Positions 1 to 9,918 of a DNA stretch of 53,709 nt are shown here, in pieces; position 1 is the first letter of the stretch, and each line of letters starts with the position of its first letter. Origin of the DNA: Paramecium sonneborni (taxonomy: Eukaryota > Ciliophora > Oligohymenophorea > Peniculida > Parameciidae); NCBI GenBank assembly GCA_905182985.1, contig CAJJDN010000192.1, positions 71,424 through 125,132 on the forward strand. The letters are read 5' to 3'. Both the position numbers and the translations under genes were made by a program. The notes beneath the pieces were generated by a model. It was not told where the DNA came from. It made no database searches and saw only the letters and a program-made list of their open reading frames with translations.

Positions 1-153
1 TATCACTACATAAAAAAATTACAAAACACACAGTGTAGTAAGAGCTTCATCTATATAAAATAGTCCAATTCCTGTAATTATTGTAGGTATTATCAGACAT
101 AAGAAAAGGTAAGAATGCTACTTAAAATTTAAACCATAAAGGCCTCCTAACAT
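1..153 (-). CDS. N-terminus of an unidentified membrane protein (3' end outside window)
   Basis: Reading the minus strand from ATG at 153 gives 51 codons with no TGA, running off the window edge. The peptide starts MLGGLYGLNFKQHSYLF and then carries at least two hydrophobic stretches (LCLIIPTIITGIGLFYI and a second after a short polar turn), so it is probably a multipass membrane protein. It is divergent from the FHA/BRCT gene, with 40 nt between the two start codons. The family is not recognisable from 51 residues. The single internal TAG and TAA are read as Gln. Confidence 0.5.
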
Positions 154-193
154 TTAATTGTCTTGATTTATGTGAAAATATTATTTATATAAT

Positions 194-1178
194 ATGAAAC
201 CAATCATAATGAAAGCCTTTGATAAAAAATATAAGGTTCAACCAGGTATTTCTATTGTTGGCAATACTGAATAGTCTAACATTCAAATTGCTTTGCCTGA
301 ATGTTTCAAATTAAATTACGAATTCAATATTTTATGGATATAACCAATCATTAATATTCATAGAATTAATGGATAGGGAGATGCTCAATTATTGAGGATA
401 GATAAAGAATATGAATTAGATTTAACTACTGGTCAGAAATAAATTATAGTGCAAGAATAAACTATCACCTTTGAGTATGCTAAACCTAAAATCATCAAGA
501 TCAATCTTATCAATCATAAAAAACAAAATACAACATTTCTAGAACCTACAATCATAAAGAAAGTACAAACTGAATCTAATGAAATACAATCTAAAAATAT
601 AAAGAAATAAAAAAGCTAATCCAAACATTATTTATTAGTTTAAAATTATGTACAAATCAAGTAAATATTGTTAGATTAAATAATTGAATGGAGATTATAG
701 GATCAAATTTTCCAATTTTTCTGTTTGCAATGATGACCTACTAAAATTATTGAAAATGGGAATTTAGGTTGATTTTGAAAAATATAACATTCTGGTTATG
801 GAAACCTTTAAAAGAACTTTCAATCTACTTCTAGCAATTAATTAAGGGAAAATGATAGTCAACTCTTAATGGATAAAGGATTCTCTTTCCTCTATGCAAG
901 TTTAGAATCCTTATCTCTATGTCTTGAAAACAACTAATTTAAGTATCTTAAATTCTATTGAGACTTCACTATCACAATCTATTTTTCTAAATAAATAATT
1001 TAATTTGAGTCCTGATTTGAAATCAAATCTAAAAGACTATGAAATTATTTAATTGATAGAGGCAGCAGGGGGAACAATTGGAAACGGAGAAAATTCGATA
1101 AAAATTATTAATAATGGTGAAGCTGGAGGATTAGAAATTGAATAACTAATCTAAATGATGTTGTTTTAAAAGGTTTGA
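194..1178 (+). CDS. FHA-like / BRCT domain protein (nibrin- or MDC1-like architecture)
   Basis: The first 150 residues look like a forkhead-associated fold (VQPGISIVGNTEQSNIQI followed by short beta-strand-like segments). A 25-nt intron (650-674, GTACAA...TAG) then joins to a BRCT-like segment: an FSNFSVC start, ILVMETFKRTFNLLLAINQG, and the characteristic IVNSQWIKDSL Trp motif. A second, weaker BRCT-like stretch has the LIEAAGGTIG motif. FHA plus tandem BRCT is the layout of DNA-damage adaptors such as NBS1 and MDC1; the role here is inferred from architecture only. Spliced length is 319 aa with stop TGA at 1176. An alternative 23-nt intron at 1159-1181 would move the stop to 1259-1261 and overlap the next gene. 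Confidence 0.6.
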
Positions 1179-1208
1179 TTAGACTGGTTAAAATTTATTA
1201 TTATTATC

Positions 1209-2940
1209 ATGAATTAAAAACTTTGGATCCAAATTCCTAAAGAAATAAAATTGAAAAATGAAAAACCCATCTTGAAATCTGAATTCTTAAAACTGAAGAA
1301 AAACAAACCAATAATCTTATATGGATACGATCAATATATTCTTCTTGCTAAAGTAATTATGATTTCTAATATTTATAAATAGAAACCTGATTAGCCTTAT
1401 AAATATTTGAAACTTGATTTTGAGACTAAATTTGAAATCATAAGAACTTCTGTATAAAAAAAAGATGAGGAAGATGATTCTCTAGGTTAAATAATTGGAA
1501 TGAATTTAATGAGAGATTTTGGTTAAGCAGAATATCCTACCTATCAATTATAAGGGAATGAAAAAGTAATAGTTTAATGGAGGGAATTTTTATAATCAAG
1601 AATAAATTAATGGCAGTTTCATTAACTATTTAGAGTATTCAAAAAAATTGGAAAAGGAAATTTTGCATCTGTAAACCATCATAGTATTTCTTAGGTTTAT
1701 TTGGCTGAAAGAATTGAAGATGGTGTTTAAATGGCAATCAAAGCCTTTTCAAAATAAGCTGCATATGCTGAAGAAAACGGGAAAGAGGCTATTGTAAATG
1801 AACTGTCAATAATGAGAAAATTATGTCATCCTCATTTAATGAGAATGTACGAAATCTATGAAACCAATAATTCATTATATGTTGGATTAGAAATGCTCTA
1901 AGGGGGATCGCTATATGATTTGATTAAGGAAAAAGCAATTCTCTCAATAAAATAAATACAATAAATCTTAGTTGGAATTTTATAAGGATTGTGTCATATG
2001 CATTAAAAAGAAATTATGCACAGGGATTTGAAATTAGAAAATATTTTATTTAAATAATCAAAGTATTTTATTTATTAAAATGTAGAAAAATGGATTCGGT
2101 TGTTGTTGCTGATTTTGGATTAGCTACTTATGTAAATGAACCTATTTATTTATATTGCAGATGTGGTACACCAGGATACGTTGCTCCAGAAGTCATTAAT
2201 ATGAAAGATATGAAAGGTCACTATAGTTCAGTTTGTGATATATATAGTCTTGGTCTGGTGTTTTACTTATTAATAACTGGCAAACAACCATTTCCTGGAA
2301 AAAGTTATGCAACAGTTGTTAAATAAAATAGAGAAGCCAATATTGATTTTTCAATTAAGCAATTATAGAATGCTCCTAATCCTGCTATAGATCTTCTCAG
2401 AAAAATGCTTGAGAAAGATCCTTAAAAAAGAATAACAGCTAATTAATGTTTGATGCATCCATTTTTATAAGAAATGAATTAAATTATGATTGAAGACAAT
2501 TAAAATGATTTTATAGAAGAAGGAGATGAAAGTGATTTAAGTTCAAGAATGAATGCATTGAATGAAGAGTATGTTTTATTTCTATAAAAGATCGGTTAAA
2601 TTCGAAGCCTTTAGGAAGAATTAATTAATTAATTCACCTTAATCTTCTCCAGGAGTCTTAGCTACTAAATAACTCAAATAATAAAAGAATATTGATTCTT
2701 AAAATTCCTTATAAATGAATTCACCACTATTTACTGGAAAAACAGATAGTGTCGATTCGATTCCAAATATTTCACTTTCTTAAACTAAACAATAAAATTC
2801 TCCTTTTTAAGCCTCCCCTATGATTAAACCTTCTCGCTTCAAATAGTATAATTACATAATTGATATCTTTTAGATAAATCCCACAATAATTATAGCAATA
2901 AGATAACCCATTATTAAAGTACACCAATAAAAAGGAATGA
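1209..2940 (+). CDS. Ser/Thr protein kinase, CAMK-like, with N-terminal PH-like extension
   Basis: 544 aa after removing four introns (1671-1694, 2063-2085, 2569-2590, 2846-2873). Residues ~1-145 form an extension resembling the PH-like region of many Paramecium kinases. The catalytic domain starts at FKKIGKGNFASVYLAE (Gly loop) and shows the ATP lysine in MAIKAF, catalytic HRDLKLEN, DFGLATY, the activation-segment end GTPGYVAPE, CDIYSLGLVFYLL and the distal Arg in DPQKRITANQC, so it should be active. The Ser/Pro/Gln-rich C-tail is low complexity. The third intron ends in AAG rather than TAG; skipping it gives an early TGA, and splicing restores a long coding tail. The start is ATG at 1209, only 30 nt after the upstream gene's stop, and a start further inside cannot be excluded. 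Confidence 0.85.
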
Positions 2941-3084
2941 ATTAGTTGTAATAGCATAATCAATTTATTTAAGTTCTGTTATTTTTTAATTTTCAGTCTC
3001 ATATCAATATATCTAATAATATTATTATTATACAATATCTATAATTATGAAAAATATTATAAGAAAATATGTATTATTATTTTA

Positions 3085-3979
3085 TCATTTTCTTAATGAA
3101 TTTTCGACTCTGTTGCAAGTTTGATCAATTAAATTGATGAGACTCTCTTCAGTTGCTTCCCTCTCATTCTTTTCACTATGTAATTCATTATTTAAATAGT
3201 GATTCATTTCATCTAACATTCTGAACATTTAGCTTTGAGCTTGCTCTCTTTATTTCTTTTCAGTTGTTAATATTTCTTATAATTTCAAAATGGAATCACC
3301 CAATCTTTTGATAGTATTTTAGTTTTATTATTCTCTATCGAATTATAAAAATATTTACCTTTATCTTCTTTCTTCCTCAACTTCCTCTTATAGTTATAAA
3401 ATGCGATCACCTATTTCCTGAGCATTCTTTTCTTCTGTTTCTTCTCTATATTTCTTCTATCTAGCTAAATCCAACCTTAAACTGTAAACTTTATCATCTG
3501 TATTCTTGATTATTTTTCCTTCAAAATCTTTCCTATTTACTTTCTCTTATTATAGTTCTCTGTTTAGAAAGCCTTCCAAACTTTTTAAATCCTTCGATCT
3601 TAACTTTTCATCTCCAGCCTATCATTAATAACATATAGTTACCTCTCTAATTATTTTCTCATTCTAAGCTCCTTCTTCAACTTTTTAAAGCTGTTCTTTC
3701 AATAACTTAAATTTTGAGTCATCAGCCTAAGCCTACTTTGTGGCCTTATCTTCTAAAATCTTAACTTTAGTTTCAAATGTTTCCTTTTTAAACTATTGAT
3801 TCTTAACTATTAATTCTTACAGCTTAATCTTCATCTATCTAGTGTTATAAATTAGATAATTTTTCTGATAATTAAGATATTTTTGCTCTACTAGGTGACA
3901 AAGCTCTATCTCCTCCATAAGCTTATACATTAGAAACGTTAGAACGTGAAGGTGAATAAAAGATCTTGGAAGAAGACAT
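3085..3979 (-). CDS. SF-assemblin / beta-giardin family coiled-coil protein
   Basis: 272 aa after removal of three introns (3335-3358, 3619-3642, 3793-3820). After a Ser-rich head (MSSSKIFYSPSRSNVSN) the protein is almost entirely heptad coiled coil. The C-terminal repeat RMLDEMNHYLNNELHSEKNE, then REATEESLINLIDQTC, matches the Arg-Glu rich pattern ending in a tCxRie-like motif that is typical of SF-assemblins. These proteins build the striated rootlet fibres attached to basal bodies in ciliates and algae. Length equals the family norm (~270-300 aa). The gene converges with the kinase gene across a 144-nt AT-rich gap. Confidence 0.85.
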
Positions 3980-5373
3980 AATTAATTAGCAATAAAAATT
4001 ATTTCTAATATTTTATTTATTTTCATTAATATCTTGCAGTGAATTTAATTACTTATTATTATATTGAATTTAGTTATATATTTTCATTATTTTACAAATA
4101 ACATAACTCACTATTCTGTACTTTCTTACAAGAAATTTAGAATTAATACATTCATTCAATTTTAAACTTATACTAATGCAATTTTTTTTAATATCAATTT
4201 GAAAATTCGATTATTCAATCAAATCAAAATAAAAATTAAGCTGTATTTCTAAATTTTTTTATATTCAAGCAGCAACTTTAATTTTTGAGAAACAATAAAA
4301 TATTCTCTAGTAGTATGTTAAGATAATTTTCCACTTATTAAGGTTCAAAAATAAATACAATCCTTAAACAATTTTTTATAATACAACATATTAATATTTA
4401 GCAGAATTTATTTCAAATTAAGAATTTAAATGGAACATTTTTATTTATAACCTTAATTACTCAAAACGCTTTACGTTATAATTTAATTGAGAATACTTTA
4501 TTACTTCTTAAAATTTAAATATGCTTCTGCTATGATATAAAAAATGGAATATAATATTTTAAACTAAAAAAAGAAAATTTAAAAACGTCATTATTAATTA
4601 TTTTCATAAAAATCGTAGTACTCAAAAGTTTGAAAATAAAACTACTAAATTAAAATAAAAATAAATTTATTATCTACTCAAATTCACAGTTTCCTATTTT
4701 TAGAGAGTTCTTCTTTTAGTATTAATTAAAGTCAAGATTGTCACTTTGATAATTATAAAATATATATGATGGAAATACAAATTACGATTTTTAACTTCCT
4801 TATATGTGCGTTTTAATTTAATTTCTGAAGCAGCTAAAGGATCATTGCTGCTTAGAGCTACAGCTTGAGCAGTTTACTTTATAAATTTAAATAACAAGCA
4901 TGAAGTATTGCTAATATTAATCAATTATTTAGGTATTTAGGTAATAAATTTAAAAGGAGACCATGTTGGGGTCATCTTGTCAAAATCATTCATGAAGCCA
5001 TCATATTATTTCTTCAAACTATTTAATTTTTTCCTTATTTTTCATTCGTAAAATTTAGGAGTCATTTAAATAATTATCAAATACTTTGAACAGTCTTCAC
5101 TCGGTTTAACAATAAAGTAATTTATATCAATCTTTCATAAAATTAGAGTATTTTATTAATGAATCAATTATATAAATTTTCTATCTAAATAAAATAATAT
5201 AGTGTGTAAGAATTTATAGTAATTCTAGTATTAAACAATCAGTTTTTTATCTAAATTTACTTTTTTTAAATTTAATGAATGCGAATTGAGATAAAACAAA
5301 AAAATTCTTATTAAAAAGTCAATAAAAATTTATTATTTATAAATTTACTAATTGTAAATGATATTATTGATAA
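3980..5373. other. Long AT-rich spacer with a possible gene relic
   Basis: Nearly 1.4 kb, mostly homopolymeric A/T with no convincing gene, unusually long for such a compact genome. The only coding-like signal is on the minus strand at about 4640-5045 (listed separately). No RNA gene, repeat array or telomere repeat was seen. Confidence 0.5.
4640..5045 (-). pseudogene. Possible decayed gene fragment
   Basis: From ATG at 5045 the minus strand reads MKNKEKIKQFEEII and then a TGA. Shifting by one base continues as DGFMNDFDKMTPTWSPFKF and later QAVALSSNDPLAASEIKLKR, which has normal coding composition (Gly, Pro, Asp, Trp) unlike the surrounding spacer. The frame change has no plausible 20-30 nt intron, so either a gene is decaying here or the fragment is chance. 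No family was recognised. Confidence 0.25.
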
Positions 5374-5619
5374 TATTTAAAAAGATAAACCTAGGAGTTT
5401 CTAAATATTTTAGATAAATGCTTAATAAATTAAGAGCCATTTATTAAGAACATATAATTATCTATATTCTTAAAAACCAATAGTTGATTTTATTATTAAT
5501 ATTTAGCTCATAAATTGAGTTTATCTAATGATTATGATAATATAATATTGCTAATGACGAAGATTTCAAGTTTCTATAATTATTTTGATAAAAATATTAT
5601 AATAATTAAATATAAAAGA

Positions 5620-5778
5620 ATGAAGCCTATCCTAGCAATTGTAAGCGGAAGCACTGCCTTGTTTGCAGCATATTTTTTAAATGGAAATCAACCATTTTTT
5701 GAAGCAAAATCAAACCTTAAATGCCCAGTTTTGAGAGATGCTTAGTCTGTAAAGAATTAACTGACCAATCCATAATGA
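5620..5778 (+). CDS. Small single-pass protein, 52 aa (copy 1)
   Basis: ATG-to-TGA frame of 53 codons with two TAA and one TAG read as Gln. The N-terminus MKPILAIVSGSTALFAAYFL is a hydrophobic anchor or signal; the rest is short and polar (ends SVKNQLTNPQ). It has no intron and no recognised family. An upstream in-frame ATG at 5515 would add 35 residues of Asn/Ile-rich, UTR-like sequence and is less likely. A small mitochondrial or ER membrane subunit would fit the shape, but that is only a guess. It lies in the duplicated contig end, so it and the copy at 6713 are probably one gene. Confidence 0.5.
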
Positions 5779-6112
5779 TCATGAGATTTATAAATAAATA
5801 CAATTAAGAATAATGAAATAATTTCATGCATAAAATATAATTTAAAGAGCGTCAATATGAAATAAGTTAATGTTTAAAAACAAAAGTAACTTTTCTATTC
5901 TTTCTTAGATAATCATTTATAGATTTTTTTGGTAAATTTGATATTGTTTTAAATTTGAATGAAAAGATCAGCACATTCTTAATTATACAATAGATTGTTA
6001 ATCCATGATTTTATGGAGAATAATCAATTAAATATTTATTGAATGTATAAATAAATAAATGAACTTAATGAGACTTTAAACAAAATTCTGGTATAATTTT
6101 ATTATTATTTAA

Positions 6113-6465
6113 ATGAAATAAAAAAAACCATAAGATTGGGATTGGAATAAGAAGGGCTCTCTTATTTATGGGACAATAGTAAATGATCTATTTTATATTA
6201 GGATTTTTAACCATAGCCATTAGTTTTAGGTTTTGATATGGATGAGACCTTGATAAAAACTAAAAGTGGAAAGAAATTTGCAAAGGATGCAAATGATTGG
6301 CAATGGTGGGATCCAAAAGTTATTCCAACAATTTAAGACTATTCTAAACAAGGATACTCCATTGTTATATTTACAAATCAAAATGGTATAGAAAAAGGAC
6401 ACACTAAAGAATCTGATATAAAAACAAAAATAGAATCTTTATAAAAAGATCTCAAACTTCCTTTA
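6113..6465 (+). CDS. PNKP: 5' part of polynucleotide phosphatase/kinase, cut by contig end
   Basis: Identical to the beginning of the complete gene at 7206. It contains the first 23-nt intron and the FDMDETL phosphatase motif, and stops at the N at 6466. It is an assembly duplicate rather than a second gene. Confidence 0.7.
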
Positions 6466-6466
6466 N
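6466..6466. other. Assembly junction (single N)
   Basis: A lone N separates two identical 1.09 kb blocks; see the flanking repeat entries. Confidence 0.9.
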
Positions 6467-7558
6467 TATTTAAAAAGATAAACCTAGGAGTTTCTAAATA
6501 TTTTAGATAAATGCTTAATAAATTAAGAGCCATTTATTAAGAACATATAATTATCTATATTCTTAAAAACCAATAGTTGATTTTATTATTAATATTTAGC
6601 TCATAAATTGAGTTTATCTAATGATTATGATAATATAATATTGCTAATGACGAAGATTTCAAGTTTCTATAATTATTTTGATAAAAATATTATAATAATT
6701 AAATATAAAAGAATGAAGCCTATCCTAGCAATTGTAAGCGGAAGCACTGCCTTGTTTGCAGCATATTTTTTAAATGGAAATCAACCATTTTTTGAAGCAA
6801 AATCAAACCTTAAATGCCCAGTTTTGAGAGATGCTTAGTCTGTAAAGAATTAACTGACCAATCCATAATGATCATGAGATTTATAAATAAATACAATTAA
6901 GAATAATGAAATAATTTCATGCATAAAATATAATTTAAAGAGCGTCAATATGAAATAAGTTAATGTTTAAAAACAAAAGTAACTTTTCTATTCTTTCTTA
7001 GATAATCATTTATAGATTTTTTTGGTAAATTTGATATTGTTTTAAATTTGAATGAAAAGATCAGCACATTCTTAATTATACAATAGATTGTTAATCCATG
7101 ATTTTATGGAGAATAATCAATTAAATATTTATTGAATGTATAAATAAATAAATGAACTTAATGAGACTTTAAACAAAATTCTGGTATAATTTTATTATTA
7201 TTTAAATGAAATAAAAAAAACCATAAGATTGGGATTGGAATAAGAAGGGCTCTCTTATTTATGGGACAATAGTAAATGATCTATTTTATATTAGGATTTT
7301 TAACCATAGCCATTAGTTTTAGGTTTTGATATGGATGAGACCTTGATAAAAACTAAAAGTGGAAAGAAATTTGCAAAGGATGCAAATGATTGGCAATGGT
7401 GGGATCCAAAAGTTATTCCAACAATTTAAGACTATTCTAAACAAGGATACTCCATTGTTATATTTACAAATCAAAATGGTATAGAAAAAGGACACACTAA
7501 AGAATCTGATATAAAAACAAAAATAGAATCTTTATAAAAAGATCTCAAACTTCCTTTA
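6467..7558 (+). repeat. Copy 2 of exact 1,092-bp duplication
   Basis: Same sequence as 5374-6465. This copy runs on into the intact phosphatase/kinase gene, so it belongs to the contig that carries the complete locus. Confidence 0.85.
6713..6871 (+). CDS. Small single-pass protein, 52 aa (copy 2)
   Basis: Identical to the frame at 5620-5778: hydrophobic N-terminus MKPILAIVSGSTALFAAYFL followed by a short polar tail. It lies upstream of the complete phosphatase/kinase gene with a 334-nt AT-rich gap. Unknown function. Confidence 0.5.
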
Positions 7559-8463
7559 GCTGCATTTATTGCTTCAAGTGATGACAATTACAGAAAACCA
7601 AGAGTAGGTAAATAAATTAAAATAAATTTAAGATATGTGGACAGATTTTTAAGAATTAACAGGAACAAAGGCAGATATGAAAAAAAGTATTTATTGTGGA
7701 GATGCTGCAGGAAGAATCAAAGGGAAAAAAAAAGATTTTACTGATACTGATTTGTATAATTTAAAAATAAAATTTTAAGGAAATTTGCAATAAATTTAGG
7801 TTTAATTTTTAAAACTCCAGAGCAATTATTTTTAAAAGAAGATCTTAATGAAGATTATTCTAATTAATTAGGATTTAATCCTAAAAGTATACCGAAGGAA
7901 GGATACTTATTTAAAGAAAGCAAGGTTAATAAATTTATAAAACCAGATAAACCAGAAAGTAATTAGTATTAATATCTTAAGTGATAATAATGATAGGAGC
8001 ACCTGGATCAGGTAAATCAACTTTTGTACACAATTATTTAAATGATTATACCAGAATTAATAGAGATACTTTGAAAACTAAAGAAAAATGTCTTAAAGTT
8101 GCTGAACAGGCAATTTAAGAAAAGAAATATATTGTCATAGATAATACAAATCCAACTGTAGAAGATAGAGCAGCATTTGTAAAATTAGCTAGTGATAATA
8201 ATTATCCTGTTAGAGCTTTTTTCTTGGATGTATCTAAAGATTTATGTCTTCATAATGATACATAAAGAGATACCAATAATTTTAGGGAACACTTTTCAAA
8301 AAAAGTAGGTAAGATGCCCATAAATATGATTTATTCAAAAATAAAACCACCGACTAAAGATGAAGGCTTTGCTGAAACCTTAACTATTAACTTTATTGCA
8401 GGGCCATTTAAAAATAAAGATGATGAAGATGCATTCTATAGCTTTGTTCATGGAAAAAATTGA
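7206..8463 (+). CDS. PNKP: Bifunctional polynucleotide 3'-phosphatase / 5'-kinase
   Basis: 386 aa after four introns (7272-7294, 7608-7632, 7754-7779, 7959-7981). The HAD-type 3'-phosphatase domain comes first: LGFDMDETLIKTKSGKKFA, VIFTNQNGIEKG, CGDAAGR and DFTDTDLKFAINLG. The C-terminal kinase has the Walker A motif IMIGAPGSGKSTFVHNYL and VIDNTNP. PNKP repairs strand-break ends by removing 3'-phosphate and phosphorylating 5'-OH. There is no N-terminal FHA domain, as in the shorter fungal and plant-type enzymes. Introns 2-4 all end in AAG; DTDLKFAIN and the P-loop are only restored by splicing them, which validates this acceptor. It is the second DNA-repair-type gene within 8 kb, though far from the FHA/BRCT gene. 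Confidence 0.95.
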
Positions 8464-8581
8464 AAACAATTATAATCAAATATATAATATGATCTTAAAT
8501 TATAGCCTGAATGACAAAAAAGTAAATTTTAATACAAACATATAAAATTTAAAAAAATCTTCTTTAATATAAATATATTAT

Positions 8582-8797
8582 ATGGGAAATTGTGCTGCTC
8601 AAAAATAAAAAAAATCAAGAAATGATGGTGAATTATAATAAGTAGTGGCACAAGTTAGACTATCATAAGACTGCACTCTTATCTTATAGTAAAGAGCAAG
8701 CTAATCATCCCATTTAAATCCTTTTAAGAATCCAATACTTAGTAGAAGATTAAAAGAAATACCATCTTCACCCAATCCTTAGACTTAATCAGAGTGA
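8582..8797 (+). CDS. Small MGNC protein, predicted N-myristoylated/palmitoylated
   Basis: 71 aa, intronless. The start MGNCAAQKQKKSR places Gly at 2 and Cys at 4, a classic dual-acylation signal followed by basic residues, so attachment to a membrane is likely (ciliary or plasma membrane in comparable proteins). The middle is Gln/Ser-rich. The C-terminal part carries NPFKNPILSRRLKEIP. A paralogue at 9609 shares the MGxC start and NPILxRRLK motif. No known domain. It sits 118 nt after the phosphatase/kinase stop. Confidence 0.65.
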
Positions 8798-9608
8798 TTA
8801 TGTCATTTTACTTTAAATTGATACATATATATATACCTTATAAGTTGTATATATTATTCATAATATTTCTATCATCCATATTTTATATTAACTTTTTTCT
8901 AATGACATTTTTGAGTCTCTCTTGATGTTTCTCTTTCATAATTGATATATTTCCATGATTTCATTAAAAATAATGAATTCTCAATGATGGAAAGTCTAAA
9001 AGTAATTAAGGATAATTGTAAAACTTATTGTCTAAAGGCAAGCTTTACAAAGATATAGAAATTATCTTTAAAAAAACTTCAGATTCCTTTTTAAACTATA
9101 ATCTATTTAAAATTCAATTTTATATCAATAATTGAGAGAACAATCTACAATAAAATAAAGAATGTGACTCAATTATTTTTTAAATTTAGTTTGGAATTAT
9201 TGTATTTTTTGAGTATATAACATGCAAACACTTAACAGAAAAAAATTTATTAATACATATATTTATTATAAATCAAATATCCAAATAAGTTACTTAATTT
9301 CTTCTCAATCTTAAAATAGCAAATTAAGGAATCTATTACTTCATAGAAGATATAGCTTTGCCTTATACTGGATAATTCTCTAATATAAACTATATAAGAA
9401 CAATATCAAATTAGTTAAAAATAATATATGAAATTAACATTTATGGACCACAATTATTAAGAAAAATTGGTTTGGCTAATGATTTTTGAGAGGAAAAATT
9501 TTAATTAATTATATTAACATAAACAATACAGCGTTTATTTGGCTTTATTTCTTTCAAATATTTATTTCGTTAATACTAAAATCAAAATTATTAAAATAAA
9601 GTTTAAAA
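8798..9608. other. AT-rich spacer between two MGxC genes
   Basis: About 800 nt without a supportable gene on either strand. A short TATA-like run (8823-8837) follows the upstream stop. Confidence 0.5.
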
Positions 9609-9821
9609 ATGGGAATTTGTATGAGTAACTAGAAATAAAGAAAAGGAATTTTTTAAAAAGAAGGTGAGCTCGAATCTATTGTAAGCTAAATGAGAACTTC
9701 TCCATGTCCTGAAGAAATATTGAAAAAAAGAATTTCAGTGGATGCTCCATATAATGCATACAGAAATCCAATTCTAAATCGTAGATTGAAAGGGAGTCAA
9801 ACTTTAACTAGTGGTTAATGA
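9609..9821 (+). CDS. Small MGxC protein, paralogue of the gene at 8582
   Basis: 70 aa, intronless, starting MGICMSNQKQRKGIF: Gly2 and Cys4 are kept and basic residues follow, as in a myristoyl/palmitoyl switch. The C-terminal AYRNPILNRRLKGSQ aligns with FKNPILSRRLKEIP of the upstream gene, while the centre has diverged, so this looks like an old tandem duplication under selection at both ends. Unknown function; the conserved NPIL(S/N)RRLK stretch is a candidate protein-binding peptide. Confidence 0.65.
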
Positions 9822-9918
9822 CAAAATTTTTTATTTATAGAGTTATATAAGTTTATATACACTAAATTTGAAAGAGAATTGGTAAAGGTATAATAGAAAA
9901 CTATAATTTCTCTTTTAT

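Larger units (their letters stand above)
5374..6465 (+). repeat. Copy 1 of exact 1,092-bp duplication (unmerged contig overlap)
   Basis: This block is repeated at 6467-7558 with an offset of 1,093, the extra base being a single N at 6466. It appears identical base for base through spacer DNA as well as genes. Copy 1 ends abruptly at the N inside the phosphatase gene and copy 2 continues without a break. This is what two overlapping contigs joined without merging look like, so the real chromosome probably has one copy. Confidence 0.85.

Noticed and set aside
5374..7558. Real tandem gene duplication
   Set aside because: No differences were noticed between the copies, including noncoding DNA, and the single N at the boundary with a truncated gene on one side points to unmerged contig ends.
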